From contig CP010425.1 of NCBI GenBank assembly GCA_000830295.1, positions 870,884 through 934,883 on the forward strand: a stretch of DNA of 64,000 nucleotides, read 5' to 3'. The notes under the pieces were generated by a model. That model searched no databases, was not told the origin of the DNA, and saw nothing but the letters and a program-made list of their open reading frames with translations. This DNA is from an archaeon GW2011_AR15 (GTDB lineage: Archaea > Nanobdellota > Nanobdellia > Woesearchaeales > GW2011-AR15). Made by a program: the position numbers and the translations under genes. Positions 7,565-15,639 of this stretch are shown in pieces (position 1 is the first letter of the stretch; every line of letters begins with the position of its first letter).

Positions 7565-10066
7565 CTACAATTCGTCCAGCCGCATCTGCTTTGACTTTAT
7601 CAGTCTGTCAACTTCTTCGACTTCATCCCTAAGTATGTCTTTCTCTTTTGTTTTTCTTGATTCTATTATTATCTTCTCTGAAATGTCATCATCCTGCTCC
7701 AGCCTGAATTGTATCTCTCTGCTCCTGCTGATGACCTCTTTAGGCATGCCTGCGAGCTTTGCAACGTGGATGCCGTAGCTCTTGTCGGTTCCTCCCTCAA
7801 TTATCTTTCTCAGGAAGAGTATCTTGTCCTCTTTCTCCTCAACTGCAATGTTGTAATTTTTTACTCCGCTGAGCTCTTTTTCCAGGTTGTTCAGCACATG
7901 GTAATGCGTTGCAAACAGCGTTTTTGCCTTTATTTTCTTTGTTATATATTCAGCGACTGACCACGCAATCGCGACTCCGTCATAAGTGCTTGTTCCTCTC
8001 CCGATTTCATCCAAGAGTATCAGCGATCTTTCTGTTGCGCTGTTTAATATCTGGGCAGTATCGGACATCTCTACCATGAACGTGCTCTGTCCTTTTGAGA
8101 TGTCATCACTGGCACCTGTCCTGAAAAATATCTTGTCAATTATCCCGATTTCAGCGTTTTTTGCGGGCACAAAGCAACCGGCCTGCGCCATTATTATATT
8201 GAGAGCGGCCTGTTTAAGATAAATAGATTTTCCTGCCATGTTGGGACCTGTTATTATCATTGTCCTGTTCTTCTCGCCTATAAGAACATCATTTGCAACA
8301 AAGTCAGTGAGCTGCTCTATGACGGGATGCCTGCTTTCCTCCAGTACCAGCTTATACTCTTCATCGACACTTGGTTTTCTGTAGTTGTTAATTATAGAAA
8401 CTTTGGCAAAAGAGCACAGCATGTCAACATATGCTATTTTTTCAGCAGCATCCTGTATCTTTTTCGTCTCTTTTTTTATCTCTCCCTCTATCTCCCCAAA
8501 CAAGTTCTGTTCCAAAACTATTCTTTTTTCCTCGGATGTAAGGATATCCTCCTCAAGCTTTTTCAGCTCTTCTGTTATAAATCTCTCGCTGCTGACAAGA
8601 GTCTGTTTCTTTATGTAATTATCGGGCACGAGATTCAGGTTTGTTTTTGTAACGTCAATATAATACCCGAAGATTTTGTTGTATCTTATCTTTAGGGATT
8701 TTATGCCTGTGCTTTCCCTCTCTTTGTCTTCAATCTGGCTGATAAGCTTTTTTCCCTCCCGGGAGATTTTCCTGAGCCTGTCAAGCTCTTCATTATATCC
8801 TTCCCTGATGAACCCGCCGTTCAGCGTATTGGCAGGCGCATCATCAGATATGGCCTCATCTATAAGTTCCGCCACATGGCTTAAACTCTCAAATTCTGAA
8901 AGCTTTGAAAGAAGATCTGCATCAGTTTCAGCAAGATATTTTTTTATTTGTGGGATTAATTCAAGAGAACCCTGCAGCGACACAAGATCCCTTGGATTTG
9001 AATTGCCGTAATTTATCCTTGAAATGAGGCGCTCAATATCTGATACATTCTTCAGCAGATCCCTTGTTTCCTCAAGCACAAAGTTCTTTTTTATCAGCTC
9101 TTCCACAGAACTTAGTCTTTGGTTTATCTCCTTTAGGTCCCTTAGAGGCTGAAGCAGGGATTTTTTCAGCAGTCTCAATCCCATTGGTGTAAGAGTCTTA
9201 TCAAGCACTTTCAGCAGTGAAGGCTTCTCTCTGCTGTTTATTATCTCAAGATTATTTGCAGTTGTGCTGTCAAAAGCAAGAAACTCAGAGTCTGAGTAGT
9301 ATTTTAGGGTGTTTATGTGTGATAATGAACTTTTCTGCATATCCTGGAGATAAGAAAGCATTGCTCCTGCAGAGGATACAGCATTTTCTTTTCTCTTGAG
9401 CCCGAAACCATCAAGCGACATAACTCCGAAATGCTTCTTGAGGCAGGCCCTTGCATTATCAAAATAGAACTCAACATCGTTCCTGAACGTCAGATAGAAC
9501 TTTTTCCCCCGGAATTGCTCCTCTGTCCTGCTCCCTTCCATGCTCATGGGAAGTATGACCTCTTTTGGCTCATAGATTACCAGCTCAGCTATTGCCTTTT
9601 CCATACTTTCTGACTCAGTGGCAAAAAACTCTCCTGTAGATGCATCCACAAAAGATAATCCTATTTTCTCGCCCTTGTATATTGAAGCGATAAAATTGTT
9701 TTCCTTGTCAAGCATCTTTTCTTCTATAACTGTTCCTGGGGTAACTACTCTTATGACTCCCCTTTTTACAACGCCTTTTGCATCTTTTGGATTTTCCAGC
9801 TGCTCAACTATTACAACCTTATGACCATGCTTTATCATCTTTGACAGGTAGGAATCAAGCGCGTGATATGGAATTCCGGCCAGAGGGATTGCCTGCGAAT
9901 TCTTCATGCCTCTCCTTGTCAGGGCTATATCAAGGGTCTTTGAGGTTATTTTTGCGTCCTCAAAAAATGTTTCGTAGAAATCGCCCATCCTGAAAAAGAC
10001 GATGCAGTCCTTATACTGCCCCTTTATCTCCATATACTGCTTCATAGCAGGCGTTAATTTTTCCAT
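7565..10066 (-). CDS. mutS: DNA mismatch repair protein MutS
   Basis: ATPase that recognises mismatches and small loops and starts mismatch repair. The N-terminal mismatch-binding domain has the F-x-E motif (GDFYETF, Phe30/Glu32). Connector, lever and clamp regions follow, then the ATPase with Walker A GPNMAGKS near residues 607-614, the helix STFMVEM, Walker B LLDEIGRGTST and the ATHYH switch. At 833 residues it is a full bacterial-type MutS1. MutL is not in this window. MutS1 occurs only patchily in archaea and is usually explained by transfer from bacteria. The gene is divergent from the AbrB-PhoU gene and convergent with the lipoprotein gene. Confidence 0.95.
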   Translation of the reverse strand: MEKLTPAMKQYMEIKGQYKDCIVFFRMGDFYETFFEDAKITSKTLDIALTRRGMKNSQAIPLAGIPYHALDSYLSKMIKHGHKVVIVEQLENPKDAKGVVKRGVIRVVTPGTVIEEKMLDKENNFIASIYKGEKIGLSFVDASTGEFFATESESMEKAIAELVIYEPKEVILPMSMEGSRTEEQFRGKKFYLTFRNDVEFYFDNARACLKKHFGVMSLDGFGLKRKENAVSSAGAMLSYLQDMQKSSLSHINTLKYYSDSEFLAFDSTTANNLEIINSREKPSLLKVLDKTLTPMGLRLLKKSLLQPLRDLKEINQRLSSVEELIKKNFVLEETRDLLKNVSDIERLISRINYGNSNPRDLVSLQGSLELIPQIKKYLAETDADLLSKLSEFESLSHVAELIDEAISDDAPANTLNGGFIREGYNEELDRLRKISREGKKLISQIEDKERESTGIKSLKIRYNKIFGYYIDVTKTNLNLVPDNYIKKQTLVSSERFITEELKKLEEDILTSEEKRIVLEQNLFGEIEGEIKKETKKIQDAAEKIAYVDMLCSFAKVSIINNYRKPSVDEEYKLVLEESRHPVIEQLTDFVANDVLIGEKNRTMIITGPNMAGKSIYLKQAALNIIMAQAGCFVPAKNAEIGIIDKIFFRTGASDDISKGQSTFMVEMSDTAQILNSATERSLILLDEIGRGTSTYDGVAIAWSVAEYITKKIKAKTLFATHYHVLNNLEKELSGVKNYNIAVEEKEDKILFLRKIIEGGTDKSYGIHVAKLAGMPKEVISRSREIQFRLEQDDDISEKIIIESRKTKEKDILRDEVEEVDRLIKSKQMRLDEL

Positions 10067-10167
10067 TTACCCCACTGGAAAGGAGAAAAGTTGGAGCTAT
10101 TTAAAAAAGTATACACTTGGCTGTATCATGGCAAAAACCAAGGTTTAGGGATTAAATTTATATATTT

Positions 10168-10189
10168 CTACTTAGTTATGCTTAGTTTA
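10168..10189 (+). promoter_or_regulatory. Direct-repeat element at the AbrB-PhoU gene start
   Basis: CTTAGTT occurs at 10171-10177 and again at 10181-10187, spaced ten bases apart and so on the same DNA face. The second copy runs into the ATG at 10189. The TATA-like box (AAATTTATATAT) lies just upstream. The longer string CTACTTAGTT (10168-10177) reappears in inverted form at 11068-11077, before the ATP synthase operon. Because the encoded protein has an AbrB-type DNA-binding domain, this is a candidate autoregulatory operator. Confidence 0.35.
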
Positions 10190-11064
10190 TGGATTCAAGG
10201 AAAATACAAAGGTCAGGCACAACCTATTACCTTTATTTGCCGGCATCATGGTGCAGAGAGCACAAGATAACCACGGACTCTATCGTGTACTTGGATAAAT
10301 CTTCAAGGGGAGACCTTGTTGTAAAGCCAAAAAAATCAGAAAGCAACCTTTCCTCTCTCAGCATAGAGCTTGCTGACAGCACTCCTGAGGTCATAAACAA
10401 GATGATTATTGCCTCGTATATCAATCCTGTTAAAGAGTTTACTATCTCCCTGAAAGACAGCATAAGCGCTGACCAGATACTCCAGCACAAGCAGCTTCTT
10501 GGCGGGCTTGAGCTCGTTGATTTTGAGGAGTCACAGATAACATGCAGGACATCCCTTGCACTCAGCGACCCGGACAGCCTTCTCAGGGGAGTCATAAAGA
10601 AGGTCCTGAGCATAGCAAAGCTGATGAAAAAAGACAGTGGCCATGAGCTAATCAAAAGATATGAGGAAGAAGTTGACAAGAGCAATCTTCTCATACACAA
10701 GGCAATAATAACAACACTGATGTACAGGCATGAGTCAAAGCTGAGGCATATAGACCTCTTTTATATAGGCAGGCTTTCAAGGCTTGCAGAGCAGATTGCG
10801 GATATACTGATAAGCCTGGGAGATAACAAAAAGCTGGTGGATACAATAGAAAGGATGTCTGAAATGCTGCTTTTTACCCTTGATAATCTGAAGCAGCAGA
10901 ATGTGATAAGATTTATTAAGGAAGCAGAGAAGCTTGATAGAGTAGAAGTGAAGAGTCTTGAGACGTACAAAGAAAAAAGGATTTATTCTCTCTTTGCGCA
11001 CATTGCAGAAGTCCTCTGCAACTGGCTTATAACGAAGAAGACAGAAGAGAAAGACTTATATTAG
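10189..11064 (+). CDS. AbrB-domain PhoU-family regulator
   Basis: An archaeal fusion of an N-terminal SpoVT/AbrB-like swapped-hairpin DNA-binding domain (residues 1-50, with RKIQRSGTTYYLYLPASWC) and a C-terminal PhoU-like helical region (about 90-290). PhoU proteins usually tune phosphate transport, yet no pst genes lie nearby. The gene instead sits directly upstream of the A-type ATP synthase operon, 31-64 bp from its first gene depending on start choice. It is probably a regulator that responds to phosphate or energy status; the link to the ATPase is inferred from position and the shared motif. The start appears leaderless. Confidence 0.8.
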   Translation: MDSRKIQRSGTTYYLYLPASWCREHKITTDSIVYLDKSSRGDLVVKPKKSESNLSSLSIELADSTPEVINKMIIASYINPVKEFTISLKDSISADQILQHKQLLGGLELVDFEESQITCRTSLALSDPDSLLRGVIKKVLSIAKLMKKDSGHELIKRYEEEVDKSNLLIHKAIITTLMYRHESKLRHIDLFYIGRLSRLAEQIADILISLGDNKKLVDTIERMSEMLLFTLDNLKQQNVIRFIKEAEKLDRVEVKSLETYKEKRIYSLFAHIAEVLCNWLITKKTEEKDLY

Positions 11065-11067
11065 GTA

Positions 11068-11095
11068 AACTAAGTAGATTAACTTTTTAATATGT
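11068..11095 (+). promoter_or_regulatory. Putative ATP synthase operon promoter with inverted CTTAGTT site
   Basis: AACTAAGTAG at 11068-11077 is the exact reverse complement of the site at 10168-10177 before the AbrB-PhoU gene. It is followed at about 11083-11092 by a TATA-like CTTTTTAATA. A start of transcription about 25 bases after that box would fall near 11113, which favours the second ATG (11129) of the first atp gene. Transcription from the upstream regulator gene is also possible because the gap is so short. Confidence 0.4.
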
Positions 11096-11128
11096 ATGGA
11101 ATTTCGAGGACAGGTCAGAAAGAAAAAA

Positions 11129-11482
11129 ATGGAACACAGTGAAGAAGAAACCAAGGAAACTGATAATTTTGCACTGCAGGTTAAAAAGATAGAAGAAGAG
11201 GCAGAAAAAATTATCGCGGATGCGAACCGGGAAAAGGAAGAGATTATTTCTGAGGCAAAGACAAAATCTGTTTCTCTTTTGGCTGAAAAGCAAAGAAAGC
11301 TTGAAGGGGAGAAAGAAGAGATAGTAAAGAAAGAAAAGCAAAAAATTTCAAAGGAAAAAGATAAGATACTGGCCAAGGGGAAGGAAGACCTTGAGGCATT
11401 TGAAAAAAAAGCCTCAAAAAATGTTGCCAAGGCAGCTGAACTTGTTCTAAAAAAGCTCGATGAGAAAATAGGGGAATTATAA
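11129..11482 (+). CDS. atpH: A-type ATP synthase subunit H (peripheral stalk)
   Basis: A 117-residue, almost wholly helical and charged protein forming the coiled-coil partner of subunit E in the peripheral stalk. Heptad-like runs of Glu, Lys and Ala fill the length, and the C-terminus has the conserved-looking NVAKAAELVLKKL pattern. I chose ATG 11129 because the TATA-like box at 11083-11092 would place the transcript start between the two candidate ATGs. Starting at 11096 would add 11 residues. The next gene, atpI, begins immediately after the stop. Position as first gene of an H-I-K-E-C-F-A-B-D cluster confirms the assignment. Confidence 0.82.
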   Translation: MEHSEEETKETDNFALQVKKIEEEAEKIIADANREKEEIISEAKTKSVSLLAEKQRKLEGEKEEIVKKEKQKISKEKDKILAKGKEDLEAFEKKASKNVAKAAELVLKKLDEKIGEL

Positions 11483-13438
11483 ATGATGAAAGCAAAAGAC
11501 ATGAACAAGGTTACAGTATTCGGCCCGAAGAGCTATATGAAGGAGATCATAGAAACCCTCTATAATCTGAACGTCGTCCATATAGAAGATTATACAAAAA
11601 AGACAGAAGAGGATTATTTTGAGATAGGAGAGCCTTATGCAGAGAATGAAAAGTATGCAGATATCCTTATTAAGCTTAGGACCATGATATCAAAGCTTGG
11701 GCTCAGGAAATCAGGAAAAAACCCAAGCAAGATTTCCATAAAGGAAATTGAGTCAAAAACCAATGAGCTTTATGACAGAATCACCGCACTCCTCAGGAAG
11801 GAGGAGTATTTTTCAGATATAAAACGGGCATATGAAAAAAAGAAAGTGGAGGAAGCTGTTTCGTCCCTTAAGCTCGGCTCTGAGTCAGATTACTCATCAA
11901 TGGCTCATTATGTTGGATTTATCAATACCAATGAGGCAGAGTTTAAAGAGAAAGTAGGAAAATTAACAGCAAAATTTGAGCTGTACTGGACAAACTATGA
12001 CGGAATTCCGGTAATGGCCTTGCTTGCAGGAGTCAAAAAGCATGACAAGATAATCCGGCTGCTTAATGAGTACGAGTTTTCACCAATGGACAACCCACTT
12101 GTAAAAAAGCAGCTTAAGCTGAAATCAAAATCAGGGATTAAATTCGTCAAAGAAGATTATCAGCTTAAACTTGTTACAGAAAAACTTGAGCATATAAAAA
12201 AAGAGATTGAAAAGCTAAAGGAGCATAACAGCGGATTCTTAGAAGAGGCAGAGAAAAAATTAAGCATTGAAGCTGAGAAAGCGGAAGCGCCATTGAGGAT
12301 AGCAACCACAAAGAACACATTCCTCATAAAAGGGTGGGTTCCTGTTGAAAACAAGGAGAAGCTCCAGTCTTCCCTTGAAGCAATAACAAAAGGCAGGGTA
12401 ATGGTGGAATTTGAAAAGCCGACCACAAAAGAAAAGCCGCCAATAGCTTTTAACCATCCGAAAATAGTCGAGCCGTTTGAGGCATTCATGAATCTCTATA
12501 CGCTTCCGAGCTACAAGGAGATAGACCCGACATTCTTCATGTTCCTTACATTTCCCATATTTTTCGGATTCATGCTCGGTGATGTTGGCTATGGACTTGT
12601 AATACTCACCTTATTCTTGATTTTGAAGAAGAAAATGCCGGGAGCAAAGAATTTCCTGAATGCATTTATCATAGCTGCAGTTGCATCAATAGCATTCGGA
12701 GCGGTATTTGGGGAATATTTCGGATATGAAGAAGTTTCTCCAGGGGTTGCAGCAGCCCTTGGCATACACCCGGAAGAGATATTTTCCCACGGGGAAATTG
12801 AGACAGTATACCCTATCCCGCATCTGTTCAGCAGAAGCCATGGGATAAACGATTTACTCTCAATGGCAATACTATTCGGAGTTGTGCATGTCCTGATTGG
12901 TTACATGATAGGATTCATCAATGTTGCAAAAGCGCACGGCATTAAGCACGCAATCTTTGAAAAAGCAGGATGGATGCTGTTATTTCCTGCAGTGATATAC
13001 CTGCTGACTGATTTTCTCGGTGTCGTGACAGGATTTATAGCGCTGATGCTTGCGCCATTAATACCGCCAATGCCGGTAATGATAGCTTTGGCACTACTAG
13101 GGGTATTATTAATAATTAAAGGAGAAGGGGTCCAGGGTGCAATTGAGCTTCCTGCATTGTTGTCAAATATACTTTCATATGCAAGGCTGATGGCAGTCGG
13201 CCTGGCCTCATTAAGCCTGGCCCTTGTAGTTAATGATCTTGCAGGCCAGATGTTTTCATCAGGAATAATAGGGATAATAATGGGCACAATAGTACTGGTG
13301 CTGGGGCACACAATCAACATAGCTCTCGGCGTGCTGAGCCCATTCTTGCATTCTCTCAGGCTTCACTATGTTGAGTTTTTCACAAAGTTCTTCAAAGGCG
13401 GAGGAACAAAATACAATTCATTTGGATACAAAAATTAA
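11483..13438 (+). CDS. atpI: A-type ATP synthase subunit I (a-subunit equivalent)
   Basis: Membrane stator subunit that forms the ion channel against the c-ring. Residues 1 to about 345 make the cytoplasmic coiled-coil domain that binds the E-H stalks. From FFMFLTFPIFFGFMLGDVGYG onward (about 349) come the membrane helices, including the characteristic segment LSYARLMAVGLASLS, whose arginine near residue 568 is the expected essential charge facing the c-ring carboxylate. The length of 651 fits the family. The start is effectively immediately after the atpH stop. Within the first codons MMKAKDM, the second or third Met could also be used. Confidence 0.95.
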   Translation: MMKAKDMNKVTVFGPKSYMKEIIETLYNLNVVHIEDYTKKTEEDYFEIGEPYAENEKYADILIKLRTMISKLGLRKSGKNPSKISIKEIESKTNELYDRITALLRKEEYFSDIKRAYEKKKVEEAVSSLKLGSESDYSSMAHYVGFINTNEAEFKEKVGKLTAKFELYWTNYDGIPVMALLAGVKKHDKIIRLLNEYEFSPMDNPLVKKQLKLKSKSGIKFVKEDYQLKLVTEKLEHIKKEIEKLKEHNSGFLEEAEKKLSIEAEKAEAPLRIATTKNTFLIKGWVPVENKEKLQSSLEAITKGRVMVEFEKPTTKEKPPIAFNHPKIVEPFEAFMNLYTLPSYKEIDPTFFMFLTFPIFFGFMLGDVGYGLVILTLFLILKKKMPGAKNFLNAFIIAAVASIAFGAVFGEYFGYEEVSPGVAAALGIHPEEIFSHGEIETVYPIPHLFSRSHGINDLLSMAILFGVVHVLIGYMIGFINVAKAHGIKHAIFEKAGWMLLFPAVIYLLTDFLGVVTGFIALMLAPLIPPMPVMIALALLGVLLIIKGEGVQGAIELPALLSNILSYARLMAVGLASLSLALVVNDLAGQMFSSGIIGIIMGTIVLVLGHTINIALGVLSPFLHSLRLHYVEFFTKFFKGGGTKYNSFGYKN

Positions 13439-13464
13439 GTTCAAAACACACGGAGGTTAAAAAA

Positions 13465-13698
13465 ATGGCAGCAGATATCGGAACAGGATTGATTGCTATC
13501 GGTGCATCGCTGGCTGTAGGCCTTACTGCTCTTGGTACAGGAATGGCAGAGCAGGCAATAGGTACAGCAGCAATCGGTGCAATGGCTGAGAAAGAAGAAC
13601 TTTTCGGTAAAGGGCTTATCCTTACAGTTATCCCGGAGAGTATCGTTATTTTCGGTCTGGTAGTAGCTATCCTGATAATTGGATTGGCAGCAGCATAA
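13465..13698 (+). CDS. atpK: A-type ATP synthase subunit K (c-ring proteolipid)
   Basis: A 77-residue single-hairpin rotor subunit. Helix 1 (about 5-40) is glycine- and alanine-rich; helix 2 (about 47-76) carries the ion-binding carboxylate Glu58 in IPESIVIF. The Ser59 after Glu58 and the Gln30 in helix 1 are the kind of polar residues found in sodium-binding c-rings. However, Gln30 may be one position off in alignment, so the coupling ion is not settled. A strong GGAGG site precedes the ATG after a 26-bp gap, the longest between consecutive genes from H through B, in keeping with the many copies needed per complex. Confidence 0.95.
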   Translation: MAADIGTGLIAIGASLAVGLTALGTGMAEQAIGTAAIGAMAEKEELFGKGLILTVIPESIVIFGLVVAILIIGLAAA

Positions 13699-13716
13699 AA
13701 ACTGCTTTGATCTAAG

Positions 13717-14259
13717 ATGGGGATAAACGAAGTAAAAAAAGAAATACTGGACAATGCCGGAAAAGAGGCATCCAGAATTCTGGCAGAAGCTGGGAAAGAG
13801 GAGAAAGAGATAGTAGGCTCAATAGCCTCAGCAGTAAAGCAGAGCAAAGAGAAACAGGAAAAAGACATAAAGAGGACAGTTGAGCAGTACAGGTCCTCTG
13901 TGCTTTCAGAGGCAGAATCAGCAGTCAAGAAAGAGAGGCTTTCCCTTGAGAAGAAGATTATCAGCAAGGTTTTCTCCAGTGCAGCCGAGAAGCTTGGCAG
14001 CCTTAGCCAGAAAAAGAGGGAGCAACACCTAAACAGGCTTTCAAAAAAGATAAAGGAGCTTGGATACCCTACGGTCTATTGTTCTCTGAAAGACCAGAAG
14101 CACCTCAAGAAATATAGTCCGAAAGCAGCAGATATTCTTGGAGGCATAGTTCTTGAAAACAAACAGGGAGATACAAGGGTAGATCTGAGCTACGATATGC
14201 TTCTTGAAGAAGTTAAGAAGGAGGAAATGTCAGCGATTGTCAGGACATTGTTTGCATAA
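13717..14259 (+). CDS. atpE: A-type ATP synthase subunit E (peripheral stalk)
   Basis: A 180-residue stalk subunit pairing with H. The N-terminal two thirds form a long charged helix (KKEILDNAGKEASRILAEAG onward); the C-terminal third is the globular head that caps A3B3, recognisable by the late DILGGIVLENKQGDTRVDLSY segment typical of V/A-type E subunits. It is fully embedded in the atp operon, 18 bp after atpK and 5 bp before atpC. No oddities were seen. Confidence 0.93.
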   Translation: MGINEVKKEILDNAGKEASRILAEAGKEEKEIVGSIASAVKQSKEKQEKDIKRTVEQYRSSVLSEAESAVKKERLSLEKKIISKVFSSAAEKLGSLSQKKREQHLNRLSKKIKELGYPTVYCSLKDQKHLKKYSPKAADILGGIVLENKQGDTRVDLSYDMLLEEVKKEEMSAIVRTLFA

Positions 14260-14264
14260 TAAAA

Positions 14265-15317
14265 ATGACAGAGCAAAAATTCAGGTATAAGTTTAATCCG
14301 TATACATTTGCCAGAATCAGCGCTATGAGGTCCCTTCTCCTGAAAAAAGAAGATTATGACAAGATAATGAAGATGGACACTTCAGAGATAGTAAAATTTC
14401 TCCAGGAGGGAGTCTACAGCCAGGAGATAAGCGATGCGGCAATAAGGTATTCAGGCCTGAAGCTTGTGGAAGTCGCCCTAAGCAGGCACCTTCAGAAAAT
14501 ATTTCTGAAGCTGAAACTGATTTCAGACCCAAGCATTGAATTCCTTATGAACCAGTATCTGAAAAGGTATGATTTCTACAACCTGAAAACAATACTGAGG
14601 GCAAAACAGACAGGAGCCCGGGAAGAGGAAGTCAGGGATCTCCTGTTGCCTGTCGGCTCGCTCAGGACAGAGAAACTGAGGCAGCTTTTTGGAAAGGATA
14701 CGGCAAGAGAGATAATAGCATCGTCAGGCGTGGTTAATATGAAGGATTTCTCTTCAGCAATAAACAATTATGAGCAGACACATCAGCTGAGCGAGATTGA
14801 GAACCTGTTTGACTACCATTATTATATTGATACATTGCAGTTCTCAGAAAAGATACCTAAAGAAGGGAAGCTTTTCGAGGAATTTTTCAGGCATGAATTT
14901 GATGTATACAACCTAAAGCTGCTGCTAAGGAAGATATTCTTTGAGCTTCCTGAAGACTATGTAAAAAAATACGTCATATACGGAGGAAAGAACATATCAA
15001 AGGCTGCCCTTAACTCGCTTCTGAAGGCAGAGAATTATTCCGAATTTATGAATGCCCTAAGCAGGACGAAATACAGCAGAATACTTCCGGATATGAAAGG
15101 GAAAAAGGGAGCACTTCTTAGGACAGAGATTGCACTTGACTCGATGCTTCTTGAGAAAAGCATATTATTATTTCACCAGCATCCTCTTACAGTAGATATA
15201 GTTCTTGGCTATATGTTTGCAAAAGAGATTGAAGTCAGGAATCTGAGGATAATAATAAAATCAAAAAAACTGGAATTTACAGAAGATTATGTCAAGGACC
15301 TAGTGATGGTGAGATAA
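14265..15317 (+). CDS. atpC: A-type ATP synthase subunit C (rotor-stalk adaptor)
   Basis: The 350-residue AC39/C-type subunit that links the central stalk (D-F) to the c-ring. It is all helical, with family features such as the N-terminal YKFNPYTFARISAMRS, repeated FYNLKTILR and VYNLKLLLRK blocks, and the C-terminal EVRNLRIIIKSK, reflecting its three-fold internal repeat. The stop at 15315-15317 is followed directly by the atpF ATG. The length is standard. Confidence 0.93.
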   Translation: MTEQKFRYKFNPYTFARISAMRSLLLKKEDYDKIMKMDTSEIVKFLQEGVYSQEISDAAIRYSGLKLVEVALSRHLQKIFLKLKLISDPSIEFLMNQYLKRYDFYNLKTILRAKQTGAREEEVRDLLLPVGSLRTEKLRQLFGKDTAREIIASSGVVNMKDFSSAINNYEQTHQLSEIENLFDYHYYIDTLQFSEKIPKEGKLFEEFFRHEFDVYNLKLLLRKIFFELPEDYVKKYVIYGGKNISKAALNSLLKAENYSEFMNALSRTKYSRILPDMKGKKGALLRTEIALDSMLLEKSILLFHQHPLTVDIVLGYMFAKEIEVRNLRIIIKSKKLEFTEDYVKDLVMVR

Positions 15318-15629
15318 ATGGCAGATTTGGCAGTTGTCGGGGATAGCGAATTCGTAATGGGGTTCGAGCTCATAGGAATAAAAAAAATCTTTGAAGGAGA
15401 GACGCCAGCAGAGCTGAAAAACTCATTCAGCCGGGCACTGTCAGATAGGACAACAGGAATAATAGTCACAAATGATAAGGCTCTTGGAAAGCTTGACCTT
15501 AATTTCAGGAGAAATGTTGAGAACTCAATAAGCCCGGTCACGGTTGTGCTTTCCACAAGCATGGCAGCACAGCAGAACCTTAGGGACATGATAAAAAAAG
15601 CAATAGGAATTGATTTAATGAACAGATAA
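15318..15629 (+). CDS. atpF: A-type ATP synthase subunit F (central stalk)
   Basis: A 103-residue protein with the Rossmann-like fold of V/A-type F subunits. The N-terminus LAVVGDSEFVMGFELIGI and the middle GIIVTNDKALGKL are characteristic. It binds subunit D in the rotor and can affect ATPase regulation. Its ATG abuts the atpC stop with no gap, indicating coupled translation. Confidence 0.93.
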   Translation: MADLAVVGDSEFVMGFELIGIKKIFEGETPAELKNSFSRALSDRTTGIIVTNDKALGKLDLNFRRNVENSISPVTVVLSTSMAAQQNLRDMIKKAIGIDLMNR

Positions 15630-15639
15630 TAGGTGAATC

